This document shows, piece after piece, positions 30,995 through 40,332 of a stretch of DNA of 53,286 nt (its first letter is position 1; every line of letters begins with the position of its first letter). The DNA is taken from NCBI GenBank assembly GCA_902594275.1, contig CACJLQ010000009.1, forward strand, positions 1-53,286, in the 5' to 3' direction. Made by a program: the position numbers and the translations under genes. Under the pieces are notes generated by a model. It was not told the origin of the DNA. It made no database searches and saw only the letters and a list, made by a program, of their open reading frames with translations. This stretch comes from an uncultured Litorivicinus sp. (lineage in GTDB: Bacteria > Pseudomonadota > Gammaproteobacteria > Pseudomonadales > Litorivicinaceae).

Positions 30995-31025
30995 AACAAG
31001 CTTCGAATCATTAGAGAGATCTTCT

Positions 31026-32441
31026 GTGTCACATATCTTTTCCGCTTCGCGAGTTTTAGTCGTTGGAGATGTCATGCTTGATCGGTACTGGCATGGTGAT
31101 GCAGGCCGGATCTCCCCCGAGGCTCCTGTTCCGGTTGTTCGGGTCACTCACGATGAAGCACGTCCAGGCGGGGCTGCAAACGTTGCCTTGAATTTATCGT
31201 CACTGGGCGTTCAAGTGACTTGTGCTGGCCTTGTGGGCCATGACTCTGATGCAGATTTACTGGAACAGACGCTGACAAACCATAATGTGATGCCACTGTT
31301 AACACGTGTTGACCACAGAACCATTACAAAGTTGCGGGTTTTAAGCCAAGCACATCAAATGATTCGCCTCGATTTTGAGACACCATTTGATGCATCACAT
31401 GCAGAGGCGCTCGCTCAGTCGATGTCTCTTGATGGAATCACGGCAGTTGCCTTAAGTGACTACGCAAAAGGTAGCTTGGAGCCCCGTTTACTGATTCAAA
31501 AAGCACGTGCACTCAAGATTCCCGTAGTTGTTGATCCGAAGGGTACTTACTTTGAGCGATACCAAGGAGCGACCTTGCTGACGCCGAATCGCACGGAATT
31601 CGAGGCGGTCTGTGGTGCTTGGGCTAACGATCAGGAGTTGGCTGAAAAAGCTCGGAAACTCATTAACGAACTGGATATCGACACTATTTTAGTGACGCGT
31701 TCTGAACAGGGAATGACCTTGATCGCGCGAGATGGATCTGTGCGTCAATTTGCGGCGACAGCTCGCGAAGTGGCTGACGTCACAGGTGCTGGTGACACCG
31801 TGATCGCGACAGTTGCTGCAGGGCTTGGTTCGGGGATGAGTATGGCTGAATCCGCTGAATTGGCAAATCGAGCGGCCGGAATTGTTGTGTCAAAACTTGG
31901 AACGGCAACTGTCAGTGGTGGAGAGTTGGAAAGAGCTTTGTCAGTTGATCATGGCATTTTCGATCGCGCAGAAGACGCAGCCGCTTGGGCGGAACAATGT
32001 CGTGCTCAAGGTGAGAAAGTTGTGATGACCAATGGTTGCTTTGATATCCTGCACGCCGGTCATGTCGCCTATTTAAGAGAAGCAGCTTCGCTTGGCGACC
32101 GTTTGATTGTTGCTGTGAATTCAGACGCGTCAGTGGCTTGTTTAAAAGGCCCTGAGCGTCCCGTGAATACGATCGAACGGCGTTTGCAAGTCCTTGCGGG
32201 GCTTGGTGCCGTGGACGCCGTGATCGCATTTGCGGATGACACGCCGATTCCATTAATTGATGTGGTCCGACCTGATGTTCTTGTGAAGGGCGGTGACTAC
32301 AAATCGATCGAGGAAGTGGTTGGCTACGAGCAGGTGTTGGACTACGGCGGGGAGGTCAAAGTGCTCGGTGAAGTGGTTGATTTATCGACCAGCCACTTGA
32401 TCGCAAAGATTCGTCAGACGGATTCCGACTCAACCAATTGA
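31026..32441 (+). CDS. hldE: Bifunctional heptose-7-phosphate kinase / heptose-1-phosphate adenylyltransferase
   Basis: HldE makes ADP-D-glycero-D-manno-heptose with GmhA and GmhB. The N-terminal ribokinase-like domain (about 1-310) has VLVVGDVMLDRYWHG, RPGGAANVALN and DVTGAGDTVIATVAAG. The C-terminal cytidylyltransferase-like domain (about 335-471) has MTNGCFDILHAGHVAYL and VNSDASV. I choose GTG 31026: AGAGAG lies seven bases upstream, it gives 471 residues as is usual, and a promoter maps just before it. ATG 30978 would add 16 residues. It is convergent with gmhA, overlapping by 28 bases, so two consecutive pathway enzymes are encoded on opposite strands. Confidence 0.95.
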   Translation: MSHIFSASRVLVVGDVMLDRYWHGDAGRISPEAPVPVVRVTHDEARPGGAANVALNLSSLGVQVTCAGLVGHDSDADLLEQTLTNHNVMPLLTRVDHRTITKLRVLSQAHQMIRLDFETPFDASHAEALAQSMSLDGITAVALSDYAKGSLEPRLLIQKARALKIPVVVDPKGTYFERYQGATLLTPNRTEFEAVCGAWANDQELAEKARKLINELDIDTILVTRSEQGMTLIARDGSVRQFAATAREVADVTGAGDTVIATVAAGLGSGMSMAESAELANRAAGIVVSKLGTATVSGGELERALSVDHGIFDRAEDAAAWAEQCRAQGEKVVMTNGCFDILHAGHVAYLREAASLGDRLIVAVNSDASVACLKGPERPVNTIERRLQVLAGLGAVDAVIAFADDTPIPLIDVVRPDVLVKGGDYKSIEEVVGYEQVLDYGGEVKVLGEVVDLSTSHLIAKIRQTDSDSTN

Positions 32442-32992
32442 CAGAGTGTGTGCATCATTAGGATGTGGCATTCCTGAATACGCGCCGTGTTCGTTGACGG
32501 TGCGGCTAAAACGTAATCAGCAATTGCTTGCATCGCGCCACCTGGCTTGTCGCCAACTAATGCCACTGTTCGAATGCTTTTGCTTTGAGCAACTTCCATT
32601 GCTTTGACGACATTCTTTGAATTGCCACTTGTTGAGATACCGATGAGTAAATCACCGGATTGTCCGAGGCCTTCAACTTGTCTCGAAAACACTTGGTCAT
32701 AGCCGTAATCGTTACCGATGGCTGTAAGAGCCGATGTATCTGTGGTGAGTGCAATCGCGGCCATTGACCCACGGTCTTTTTCGAAGCGACCGATTAGCTC
32801 TGCTGCGATATGCTGGCTATCGGCTGCTGATCCCCCGTTACCGCAGAGCATAATTTTATGGCCTGCTTTAATCGTTGATGAAGCGACGCTTACGACTTCG
32901 AGAAGTTCTTTCAAACGTTTGGTGTCATTGATCAGTGTTTGCTTGGTATCAATGCTTGCCTGAAAGGTGGCCTTGATTGCGTCTAGGCTCAT
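32414..32992 (-). CDS. gmhA: Phosphoheptose (sedoheptulose-7-phosphate) isomerase
   Basis: GmhA converts sedoheptulose 7-phosphate to D-glycero-D-manno-heptose 7-phosphate, the first step of ADP-heptose synthesis. The 192-residue SIS-domain protein has GNGGSAADSQHIAAELIGRF and the STSGNSKNV phosphate-binding loop, plus the C-terminal ECHILMMHTLC helix. It is the third gene of an operon after an FAD oxidoreductase and an aldo/keto reductase, starting in an ATGA overlap at 32989-32992. Confidence 0.93.
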   Translation of the reverse strand: MSLDAIKATFQASIDTKQTLINDTKRLKELLEVVSVASSTIKAGHKIMLCGNGGSAADSQHIAAELIGRFEKDRGSMAAIALTTDTSALTAIGNDYGYDQVFSRQVEGLGQSGDLLIGISTSGNSKNVVKAMEVAQSKSIRTVALVGDKPGGAMQAIADYVLAAPSTNTARIQECHILMMHTLCQLVESESV

Positions 32993-33765
32993 AGTTGGAT
33001 CTCTGTTGGGAGTGCAAGACAGTTATTGCGCAGATGCACCGGATTGATGGTGCCAATAATAGCGGAAGTGATGTTTGGGTGTGCGAACAAGTCTTTAAAA
33101 ATCTCAGGGATGGATGTTGTTAGATGGCCGCTTCCGAGGGCTTTCTTGACCAATAACCCCGCACCATATCGCTCTGCTTCAGCGATGAGCGGTTTTTCAT
33201 CTTGAGTTTCAGGGTTCAGTGTAATCATCAGGCAATCCGCTCCCTGATGCAGAGCGTACCGTCCACCTTCCACTGTTTTACCTGATAACCCGACCGCCTG
33301 AATGAGTCCTTGGTCTCGCGCTTTGATCAAGGTTTGGAGTGCACCTTGGTTCAGGTGTTCGATATCCTTTCCATCAGAGTGCAGTAACACCACATCTAAA
33401 CGGTCACGACTCAAGCGTTGAAGACTTTGTTCTAAGCTCTTGAGAATCGCGATTTCTGAGAAGTCGTAATGACTTCCTGTGTCAGGATCGTAGGTTTCAC
33501 CAACTTTTGTGATGATACGAAAATCGCAAGCGAGCTCTGATAGTAACTCACCGAGCCGCGCTTCAGAGGCGCCATAGGCAGGCGCTGTGTCAAGACAGTT
33601 GATACCTAATTCTGACGCAAGTGTCAGGAGTTCAATGATCTCGTAGTCGCTTGGCAATTCAAAATCGGTCGGATATTTCACATCTGTATTCCGGCCGATT
33701 TTGACGGTACCCAAGCCAATCGGACTAAGCTCGAGCCCTGTTTGCCCGAGTGGTCGATGAATCAT
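32989..33765 (-). CDS. Aldo/keto reductase family protein
   Basis: A 258-residue (beta/alpha)8 reductase. The start GQTGLELSPIGLGTVKIGR, the catalytic Asp/Tyr block CLDTAPAYGASEARLGE, the Lys in IITKVGE and a His in VLLHSDG are all recognisable. The physiological carbonyl substrate is unknown. The start ATG 33765 shares an ATGA with the upstream oxidoreductase stop, and the stop shares ATGA with gmhA. The length is at the short end for AKRs. A similar oxidoreductase-AKR pair near waaA is, as I recall, found in Pseudomonas. Confidence 0.88.
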   Translation of the reverse strand: MIHRPLGQTGLELSPIGLGTVKIGRNTDVKYPTDFELPSDYEIIELLTLASELGINCLDTAPAYGASEARLGELLSELACDFRIITKVGETYDPDTGSHYDFSEIAILKSLEQSLQRLSRDRLDVVLLHSDGKDIEHLNQGALQTLIKARDQGLIQAVGLSGKTVEGGRYALHQGADCLMITLNPETQDEKPLIAEAERYGAGLLVKKALGSGHLTTSIPEIFKDLFAHPNITSAIIGTINPVHLRNNCLALPTEIQL

Positions 33766-34883
33766 ACCCATGGGTAATGCCCTTCTGGTGCTTTTGACCA
33801 CTGTGGCAGTGTTGTAGGTTTTGAATCTCCACCAAGAAGCGGCAGGATTTGGTCGGCAAGTGCAGGTGCAAGCGCGAGCTTAGTTGGCCACGCCACAATC
33901 AGGTTGTTTGATTGACAGACGAATGCGGTATCGGGCCGATTTCCTTCACGTGTACTGGGCTCTGCTCGGTTGATTCGAAAAACGTGCGTTGATTCCACAT
34001 TGGGTTCGAGCCAGCAAAGTGCTTCTGACAACGCGCGCTTCGCATTTGAGCACACCGTGCCGTCATCTTGCGTAACTCCATCTTCGGCAAGTTGTCCGCC
34101 TAAATACAGATATTGCGCTCCATCAAATTCATGGGTCGAGACGGTGAGTTTGGGCTTGCTGCCATGTCCGAGTTGGTGACCGAATACTTTTGGAATGGGT
34201 TGCACAAGTTTGCAGACAGCCATTGCAAGCGGACGTCGTTGCATGACTGGATACTCTCCGGGAAGCTCGGATAACAGCGCTTCTGCCCCTTCACCAGCAG
34301 TCAAAATGACGTCCCCATGGATCTTACCAGTATTTGTTTCGACCCCAACGACTTTGTTGTTTTGCATCAGCAGCTGCGTGACCTCAGTTTGGAAGATCTG
34401 TCCATCCAAGATCTCTGCAAATGCATGCACCAATGTATCGAGCTTTAACACCGGTTCTGACAATCGATACAGATGGCCTTTGAAATTAGGGTGATTGAAT
34501 GCCGCCTCGGATTGTGGATTGATACGTTTCATACGCGATCGCATGGCTTTGCTTGCGAAGAACCCCAAAAGTTTCGCAGCAATTGATTCGACAGACCATA
34601 ACAACTGATCTTCTCGTTCGAGTTGAACGTGTCTTAAGTCGACTGTTCCCTCGCCTTGCAAAGCCTGTTTCCAGCGCGCGGGCATGGCACCAATTTCACT
34701 GGCTGCTTTGGTTAATGATCCATCAAGTGCATACTTAGTGCCGCCATGAATCATGCCTTGACTTGCCAGGGTTTGGCCTTGGCCAAGCGCGTTTTTTTCG
34801 ATAACACAGCATGGAATGTTGCGAGCTTTCAGTTCGGCTGCTAGCCAGAGACCTGAAATTCCGCCACCGACGATGATTTTCAT
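33762..34883 (-). CDS. FAD-dependent oxidoreductase (DAO family)
   Basis: A 373-residue flavoprotein with an N-terminal Rossmann motif IVGGGISGLWLAAELKAR and an acidic strand end (VIEKN) for FAD ribose, followed by a DAO-type substrate domain. The ASQGMIHGGTKYAL stretch resembles glycerol-3-phosphate dehydrogenase and related oxidases. The substrate is not known. It begins a three-gene operon with an AKR and gmhA, all linked by ATGA overlaps, and is divergent from waaA only 24 nt away. Confidence 0.85.
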   Translation of the reverse strand: MKIIVGGGISGLWLAAELKARNIPCCVIEKNALGQGQTLASQGMIHGGTKYALDGSLTKAASEIGAMPARWKQALQGEGTVDLRHVQLEREDQLLWSVESIAAKLLGFFASKAMRSRMKRINPQSEAAFNHPNFKGHLYRLSEPVLKLDTLVHAFAEILDGQIFQTEVTQLLMQNNKVVGVETNTGKIHGDVILTAGEGAEALLSELPGEYPVMQRRPLAMAVCKLVQPIPKVFGHQLGHGSKPKLTVSTHEFDGAQYLYLGGQLAEDGVTQDDGTVCSNAKRALSEALCWLEPNVESTHVFRINRAEPSTREGNRPDTAFVCQSNNLIVAWPTKLALAPALADQILPLLGGDSKPTTLPQWSKAPEGHYPWV

Positions 34884-34907
34884 GCAGGCATGCTAGCATC
34901 TTCAATT

Positions 34908-36134
34908 ATGGGACGACATCTGTATTCACTGCTCTTGCTACTTTGCACACCACTTTTGATTGCGCATGTGGTGCGGAAGTATCGTCGAGAACATCAAGAT
35001 CCGATGGTGGGTCGTCGACTCGGGGGGCACGTACCTGATCAGATGGATGGCTGCGTCTGGATTCATGCCTGTAGTCTTGGAGAGGCAAAAGTTGGAGTGG
35101 AGCTTGCGCGAGCACTCATAAAACATGACGCGTCACTTCATATCTTCATGACGGCGACGACACCCGCTGGACTCGGTGTTTTGGCTCAGAGTGAATTCGT
35201 GAGACACGTGTTTCCTTGGGACTTTTCTTGGATTTGGTCTCGTTGGTTATCCAGACTTCGCCCGAGGGCATTGATCGTTATTGAGACCGAACTTTGGCCT
35301 AATTTGATTGCAGTATGCCATCGGGCTGCTGTTCCTGTGATTCTCGCGAATGGACGGCTGAGTGATCAATCAGTTCGAGGATATCAGCGGTTTGCGTGGG
35401 TATCGCGACCGATGTGGTCTCAGGTTTCACGCGCGCTGATGCAATTTGAAAGAGACGCCCACAATGCGCATAGTGTGGGGGTGCCGATCCATGCAATTTC
35501 TGAGGTTGGATCGATTAAGCTTGACCAATCTGCTCCAAAAATTTGTCGAGAGCGAGCGAATCAAATCAGTGATTGGAAACGAGGCCATGTTCTAGTCTGC
35601 CTTATGAGTAGCCATGCCGATGATGACGTGCTCTTTGTCTCCTGGGCTCGGCAACATCCTGAAATACGATTATTGATTGTGCCGCGACACCCGGTTCGAG
35701 GATCTGAGATCAAGACGTTGGCAGATGTTCAAGGGGTCCATGCATCGCAGGTTTCTGTTGAGCTTCAAGATAAGGCTCAAATATTGATTGGTGACACCTT
35801 TGGAGATATGGGAGCATATCTTTCTGAGTCTGATGTGATTGCGATTGGGGGCAGCTTTTCTGGAAAGGGCGGTCAAAATCCGATTGAGCCCGCGCTGATG
35901 AGTAAGCCGCTTGTTGCGGGGCCATCCATGCAAAACTTTCAGGCGATCAGTGCTGGTTTAGAAGCCGCAGGTGCTTTGCTACGCACAGACGCTGAGCATC
36001 TCTCTCAATCCATTGATGCGGCATTTGCCACAGCTCAAGTGATGGGGCAGGCCGCGAGTGCTTGGGTTGAAACAAATCGCGGTTCGACCGTACTTCAAGT
36101 GCAGGCGATTTTGGCAGCAATCGCTGCGCGTTAG
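34908..36134 (+). CDS. waaA: 3-deoxy-D-manno-octulosonic acid (Kdo) transferase
   Basis: WaaA transfers Kdo from CMP-Kdo to lipid IVA at the inner membrane. The protein has an N-terminal membrane anchor, the catalytic Glu motif in [39 protein letters not shown], and the C-terminal [18 protein letters not shown] nucleotide-binding block. I use ATG 34908 (408 residues), which aligns with the family start; ATG 34890 is six codons upstream. Neither has a strong ribosome-binding site. The TAG stop shares TTAG (36131-36134) with convergent argH. Confidence 0.94.
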   Translation: MGRHLYSLLLLLCTPLLIAHVVRKYRREHQDPMVGRRLGGHVPDQMDGCVWIHACSLGEAKVGVELARALIKHDASLHIFMTATTPAGLGVLAQSEFVRHVFPWDFSWIWSRWLSRLRPRALIVIETELWPNLIAVCHRAAVPVILANGRLSDQSVRGYQRFAWVSRPMWSQVSRALMQFERDAHNAHSVGVPIHAISEVGSIKLDQSAPKICRERANQISDWKRGHVLVCLMSSHADDDVLFVSWARQHPEIRLLIVPRHPVRGSEIKTLADVQGVHASQVSVELQDKAQILIGDTFGDMGAYLSESDVIAIGGSFSGKGGQNPIEPALMSKPLVAGPSMQNFQAISAGLEAAGALLRTDAEHLSQSIDAAFATAQVMGQAASAWVETNRGSTVLQVQAILAAIAAR

Positions 36135-37525
36135 CGGTTAGCTAAACGCGCTTTTGCACGCGCGGCCGCTTCTCGCACCTGATTGGGCGCTGTTCCGCCA
36201 ATGTGATCACGTGCATTCACGGCCCCTTCGACAGTTAAGACCTCAAATACATCATCGTGGATCAGGTCACTGAATGCTTGAAGTTCTGCAAGATCCATTT
36301 CCGAGAGATCGCGCTCGGTTTGGACACCAAGGACAACTGCTTGCCCAACGACTTCATGGGCATCACGGAACGGTAAGCCCTTACGGACCAAGTAATCAGC
36401 CAGATCAGTGGCTGTTGAAAACCCACGGATTGCAGCGTCTCTCAAAATGTCTTGATTGACCAGTAATGACGGCATCATATCGGCAAAAGCGCGAAGTGAT
36501 CCGAGCAATGTATCCGCGGCGTCGTACAGCGGCTCTTTGTCTTCCTGATTATCTTTGTTGTAGGCGAGTGGTTGCCCTTTCATCAAAGTGAGTAAGCTCA
36601 TGAGGTGGCCAAACATGCGCCCTGATTTGCCGCGAACAAGTTCAGGCACGTCGGGATTTTTTTTCTGTGGCATGATCGAACTACCCGTACAAAACTTGTC
36701 AGGTAGATCGACAAATTGCCAGGCTGTCGAATTCCAGTTGATGATTTCTTCTGAAAACCGTGACAGATGCATCATGACGAGGCTTGCGGCGCTCAAAAAC
36801 TCGACGCCGAAGTCGCGATCAGACACAGAGTCAAGACTGTTTTCTGTGGGTTTATCAAACCCGAGAAGCTCGGCTGTGCGCTCGCGATTAATCGGATAGC
36901 TGGTGCCAGCGAGTGCTGCTGCACCAAGCGGACATTGGTTCATCCGCTGTCTGCAATCAAGCAAGCGACCCGCATCGCGCTCGAGCATTTCATTCCATGC
37001 GAGCATATGGTGCCCAAAAGTCACGGGCTGTGCCGCTTGAAGGTGCGTGAAACCAGGCATGATGGTATCTGCTTCACGCTCAGCTAAGGCAATCAAACCT
37101 ATCTGGAGGCGAGACAACTCAGATACAACGTGATCAATGGTTCCCCGCAGCCACATTCGCATGTCGGTGGCGACTTGGTCATTTCGAGAACGGCCTGTAT
37201 GAAGTTTTTTCCCGGTGTCGCCGATTAGGTCGATGAGTCGTGATTCGATATTCATATGCACGTCCTCACGCGCAAAGGACCATGTGAATTGCCCTTTTTC
37301 AATTTCAGTTTCGATCTGGCGGAGGCCTTCGATGATGGTTTGAAGTTCTTTGTCGGTCAGGATTCCCTGTTCAGCGAGCATTGTGGCGTGCGCGATCGAT
37401 CCTTGAATATCTTCGCGTGCCATGCGTTGGTCGAATTCGACGGATGCAGTGAATGCTTGGACGAACGCATCGGTGGATTCCGAAAAACGGCCGCTCCAAA
37501 GCGCTTTGGGCGTTTCCTGACTCAT
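36131..37525 (-). CDS. argH: Argininosuccinate lyase
   Basis: ArgH cleaves argininosuccinate to arginine and fumarate, the last step of arginine synthesis. The 464-residue protein has the superfamily signature [12 protein letters not shown], the [13 protein letters not shown] block and the catalytic His in [17 protein letters not shown] lies six bases before ATG 37525; the longer frame to 37579 overlaps hemC and is discarded. It is divergent from hemC with 52 nt between starts. In Pseudomonas the algZ-algR regulators lie between these two genes; here they are absent. Confidence 0.97.
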   Translation of the reverse strand: MSQETPKALWSGRFSESTDAFVQAFTASVEFDQRMAREDIQGSIAHATMLAEQGILTDKELQTIIEGLRQIETEIEKGQFTWSFAREDVHMNIESRLIDLIGDTGKKLHTGRSRNDQVATDMRMWLRGTIDHVVSELSRLQIGLIALAEREADTIMPGFTHLQAAQPVTFGHHMLAWNEMLERDAGRLLDCRQRMNQCPLGAAALAGTSYPINRERTAELLGFDKPTENSLDSVSDRDFGVEFLSAASLVMMHLSRFSEEIINWNSTAWQFVDLPDKFCTGSSIMPQKKNPDVPELVRGKSGRMFGHLMSLLTLMKGQPLAYNKDNQEDKEPLYDAADTLLGSLRAFADMMPSLLVNQDILRDAAIRGFSTATDLADYLVRKGLPFRDAHEVVGQAVVLGVQTERDLSEMDLAELQAFSDLIHDDVFEVLTVEGAVNARDHIGGTAPNQVREAAARAKARLANR

Positions 37526-37548
37526 AGAGACTCCTTCTTTAGGCATCC

Positions 37549-37556
37549 AGTATACT
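37549..37556. promoter_or_regulatory. Palindromic AGTATACT, possible shared -10 element of argH and hemC
   Basis: The palindrome AGTATACT contains TATACT on both strands and lies midway between the divergent argH and hemC starts. No convincing -35 hexamer is seen on either side at 16-18 bases, so the assignment is tentative. Confidence 0.3.
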
Positions 37557-37577
37557 TGGTGTAACAAAGGACCACAC

Positions 37578-38513
37578 ATGCAAAAAACATTAACTATCGC
37601 AACAAGGAAGAGTCCATTGGCTCTGTGGCAGGCTTATCACGTGCGTGATCGTCTTCAAGCGCATTTTCCCGAGTTGACACTTGAGCTCTTGGAAATGACT
37701 ACACAGGGTGATGAGCGGCTCGATGTGTCTTTGACCAAAATTGGAGGTAAGAGTGTCTTCGTTAAAGAATTAGAGACTGCGCTGTATGACGGGCGCGCAG
37801 ATCTTGCTGTTCATTCTTTGAAAGACGTACCTATGGAGCTTCCCGGCGGTCTGGAGTTGTGTTGTTTAACAGCACGTGAGACACCAAGAGATGCTGTGGT
37901 CCATCGCATTGGGACTCAAGCTTGGGATGGTTTTCCCGATATTCCCCAAGGTGCGCATCTTGGTACTTCAAGTTTGAGGCGTATTGCCCAAATTCGAGCA
38001 CTGCGACCCGATCTAGAACTCTCGCCAGTCCGAGGTAATCTGGGGACACGCTTGAAGAAACTCGATTCAGGTGAATTTGATGGACTTGTGCTGGCATCGG
38101 CTGGTCTAAAACGCCTTGAATTAGATAATCGTATCGCATTTGAGACGGCGCCAGAGGAGATCTTGCCTGCATGTGGCCAAGGCATTCTCGGAATTGAGAT
38201 CCGCGAAGATGATTCGGCAACCCGAGACATTGTGATGACATTACAAGATGCCGAGGGTGAAACTGCTGGCCGGGCGGAACGTGCGTTGAATCGTCATTTG
38301 AACGGTGGTTGTCAGGTGCCGATTGCGGCCTATGCAATTGAACGTGACGGACAGCTATGGCTACGCGCATTGGTTGGTTCAGCTGATTGTGGAACGTTGC
38401 TGAGAGCAGAGGGTGTCGCTGAGCTCGACGATGCTGAGAGCCTCGGTATTCGCGTTGCAGAAGATCTGGTTTCGCAAGGTGCGAAAGAGCTTCTCGCTCA
38501 AGCGGGTTTGTAA
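37578..38513 (+). CDS. hemC: Porphobilinogen deaminase (hydroxymethylbilane synthase)
   Basis: HemC joins four porphobilinogens into hydroxymethylbilane. The 311-residue enzyme has [13 protein letters not shown], the [12 protein letters not shown] catalytic loop, GTSSLRR and the dipyrromethane-cofactor Cys245 in [19 protein letters not shown] lies six bases before ATG 37578. hemD starts at the very next base after the stop, forming the head of a hemC-hemD-hemX-hemY operon. Confidence 0.97.
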   Translation: MQKTLTIATRKSPLALWQAYHVRDRLQAHFPELTLELLEMTTQGDERLDVSLTKIGGKSVFVKELETALYDGRADLAVHSLKDVPMELPGGLELCCLTARETPRDAVVHRIGTQAWDGFPDIPQGAHLGTSSLRRIAQIRALRPDLELSPVRGNLGTRLKKLDSGEFDGLVLASAGLKRLELDNRIAFETAPEEILPACGQGILGIEIREDDSATRDIVMTLQDAEGETAGRAERALNRHLNGGCQVPIAAYAIERDGQLWLRALVGSADCGTLLRAEGVAELDDAESLGIRVAEDLVSQGAKELLAQAGL

Positions 38514-39236
38514 TTGAAACTTTGGCTCAATCGGCTTCCTTCAGCGTTTCCGCGAGTCGCTGATGCGTTCATTGATGCCGGGTTTGAGGTTATTGCTCTT
38601 CCATGTATCCAGTCTTACCCGCTGGATGTCTCGTTGGATTCAGCGATTGTCGATTTTGACCGCTTTGATCATGTTGTTGTCACCTCTCCGGAATCTGCAC
38701 GATTATTGATTGATGCAGTGGCATCACGGTGGGCACAGTGGCCAGCTAAGCAACAGTTTTGGGCAGTGGGTGCCGGAACATCGGAGTTGCTCAGGGACGA
38801 ATCGCATCCAGTGAGGACCGCCTCGAGTCCAGGCTCTAAATCACTGATGCATTTGATGCGTTCTGAGATTCTTCCAGAGAGTCAAATCTTAGTTGTCAGT
38901 GGCAAAGGTTCGGGGCGTCAATTTGACCAACTGAATTCCGTGTTAATACTTCCGGTCTCGCATCTGGAGCTATTTGAATTGGTTCCTCAATTCCATCTTG
39001 GAAATACACGCATTGACGCAGTTGATGGAGTTGTTCACGGTTCTGCACTCCTCGTGCGCGCCTTTTTGAAAATTGCAGAGACAAATGGTTTGAGCGTGTT
39101 GGATTATCTGCATTTTGTAACAAGTTCTGACGCGAAAGCACAATTACCCGCTGGAAGCCGGTATCATCAAATTCAATCGCCGACACCAGAAGGCGTTCGA
39201 TTGGCGATGCGAGGAGATCCGAGTGTCAAAGACTGA
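38514..39236 (+). CDS. hemD: Uroporphyrinogen-III synthase (divergent)
   Basis: HemD cyclises hydroxymethylbilane with ring-D inversion. Sequence conservation in this family is low. The call rests on position between hemC and hemX, the 240-residue length and weak motifs such as VVTSPESARLL near residue 55 and a C-terminal VTSSDAKAQL. It starts with TTG at 38514, immediately after the hemC TAA and without a clear ribosome-binding site, so translation is presumably coupled. The stop overlaps hemX by 14 nt. Confidence 0.85.
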   Translation: MKLWLNRLPSAFPRVADAFIDAGFEVIALPCIQSYPLDVSLDSAIVDFDRFDHVVVTSPESARLLIDAVASRWAQWPAKQQFWAVGAGTSELLRDESHPVRTASSPGSKSLMHLMRSEILPESQILVVSGKGSGRQFDQLNSVLILPVSHLELFELVPQFHLGNTRIDAVDGVVHGSALLVRAFLKIAETNGLSVLDYLHFVTSSDAKAQLPAGSRYHQIQSPTPEGVRLAMRGDPSVKD

Positions 39237-40332
39237 AGAAACAACACCCGAGGTCGCGGAGATCGCTGCCGACCAACAGATCGAGTCGGTTGATACGGCT
39301 ACCGAGCCCCAAGAACATTCAGGGGCTAGGGTTTCCAGTGCTTGGATTGCTCTCCTGTTCAGTTTAATCGCGTGCGCTGGCGTTGGTTTTGCGGCTTGGT
39401 TTGGTTGGCACGAATTTCAGTCTTTCACGCGATTAACCGAGTCACTTGGTACTTCTGTTCAGATATTGAGCGCACAGGTATCGCAACTCGAAAATTTAAA
39501 GACGACGACTCAAAATCTTGATAAGCAAATGCAACGATTGGAATCGGAGATTGGCCGTGCTGACGCCCGTAACCAGTCAGTGATCGATCGTGTTGAGGTA
39601 GTTGCAGAACAGCTTGCAAAAGCGCAGGTAGACACACGAAGTAGCTATGTACTGGCTGAAGCTGAATATCTTTTGAAGCTCGCAGATCAACGACTGCTTA
39701 TTGAACGCAACCCAGAAACCGCGGTGACCTTAATGCGCACAGCACAAGCGCTTTTGGGCCAACTACAAGATGGTCGTTTGTTATCAGTGAGAGAGCGTTT
39801 AGCGCAGGATTTACAGTCACTATCCACGATTCAATCCGTTGATATATTGGGTATCCAGGCTGAGCTACTCGCTCTTGACCCTGTGTTGGATGATTTGCAG
39901 TTACCTGTGCGTCGCTTAGCTCCTGAGGAAGAATCGGAAGCGACGGTCGATGTTAAACAATGGCTTGGAGAATTGTCTGATTTTATTCGAATTCGTGAGG
40001 TGAACGAACCGATCGCACCGTTGGTTTCTGCGTCGGATGCGGGACGAGCGCGTGAAGTTCTCCGCTTGAGCCTTGAGCAAATCAAGCTCGCATTGATTCG
40101 TGAAGATCAAGCACTGTTCGACGCGGGGCTTGCTCAGGCAAAACGCTTATCGATGCACTTCTTCGATGTAACGGAAGGTGCTGGACTGAAAGTGGTCACA
40201 GTCCTCGGATCATTGGAAGGTATACGAATTACACGTGAAATTCCGGATGCTGCTCAAGGGCTTCGAGCTCTCAAAGTGTATCGTGATGCACTGACTCAAG
40301 AGCGCATTTCTGGCGCAGAGGTTAAACAGTGA
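39223..40332 (+). CDS. hemX: HemX-family membrane protein
   Basis: A 369-residue protein with an acidic N-terminal tail, one transmembrane helix at about 42-62 (WIALLFSLIACAGVGFAAWFG), then a predicted coiled coil and a periplasmic helical domain. The YVLAEAEYLLKLADQRLLIERNP motif-like stretch is typical of HemX. Although often annotated as uroporphyrinogen-III methyltransferase, it has no SAM-methyltransferase fold; its role in heme synthesis is unsettled. It starts at GTG 39223, with GAGGAG seven bases upstream, and overlaps hemY as GTGA. Confidence 0.9.
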   Translation: MSKTEETTPEVAEIAADQQIESVDTATEPQEHSGARVSSAWIALLFSLIACAGVGFAAWFGWHEFQSFTRLTESLGTSVQILSAQVSQLENLKTTTQNLDKQMQRLESEIGRADARNQSVIDRVEVVAEQLAKAQVDTRSSYVLAEAEYLLKLADQRLLIERNPETAVTLMRTAQALLGQLQDGRLLSVRERLAQDLQSLSTIQSVDILGIQAELLALDPVLDDLQLPVRRLAPEEESEATVDVKQWLGELSDFIRIREVNEPIAPLVSASDAGRAREVLRLSLEQIKLALIREDQALFDAGLAQAKRLSMHFFDVTEGAGLKVVTVLGSLEGIRITREIPDAAQGLRALKVYRDALTQERISGAEVKQ

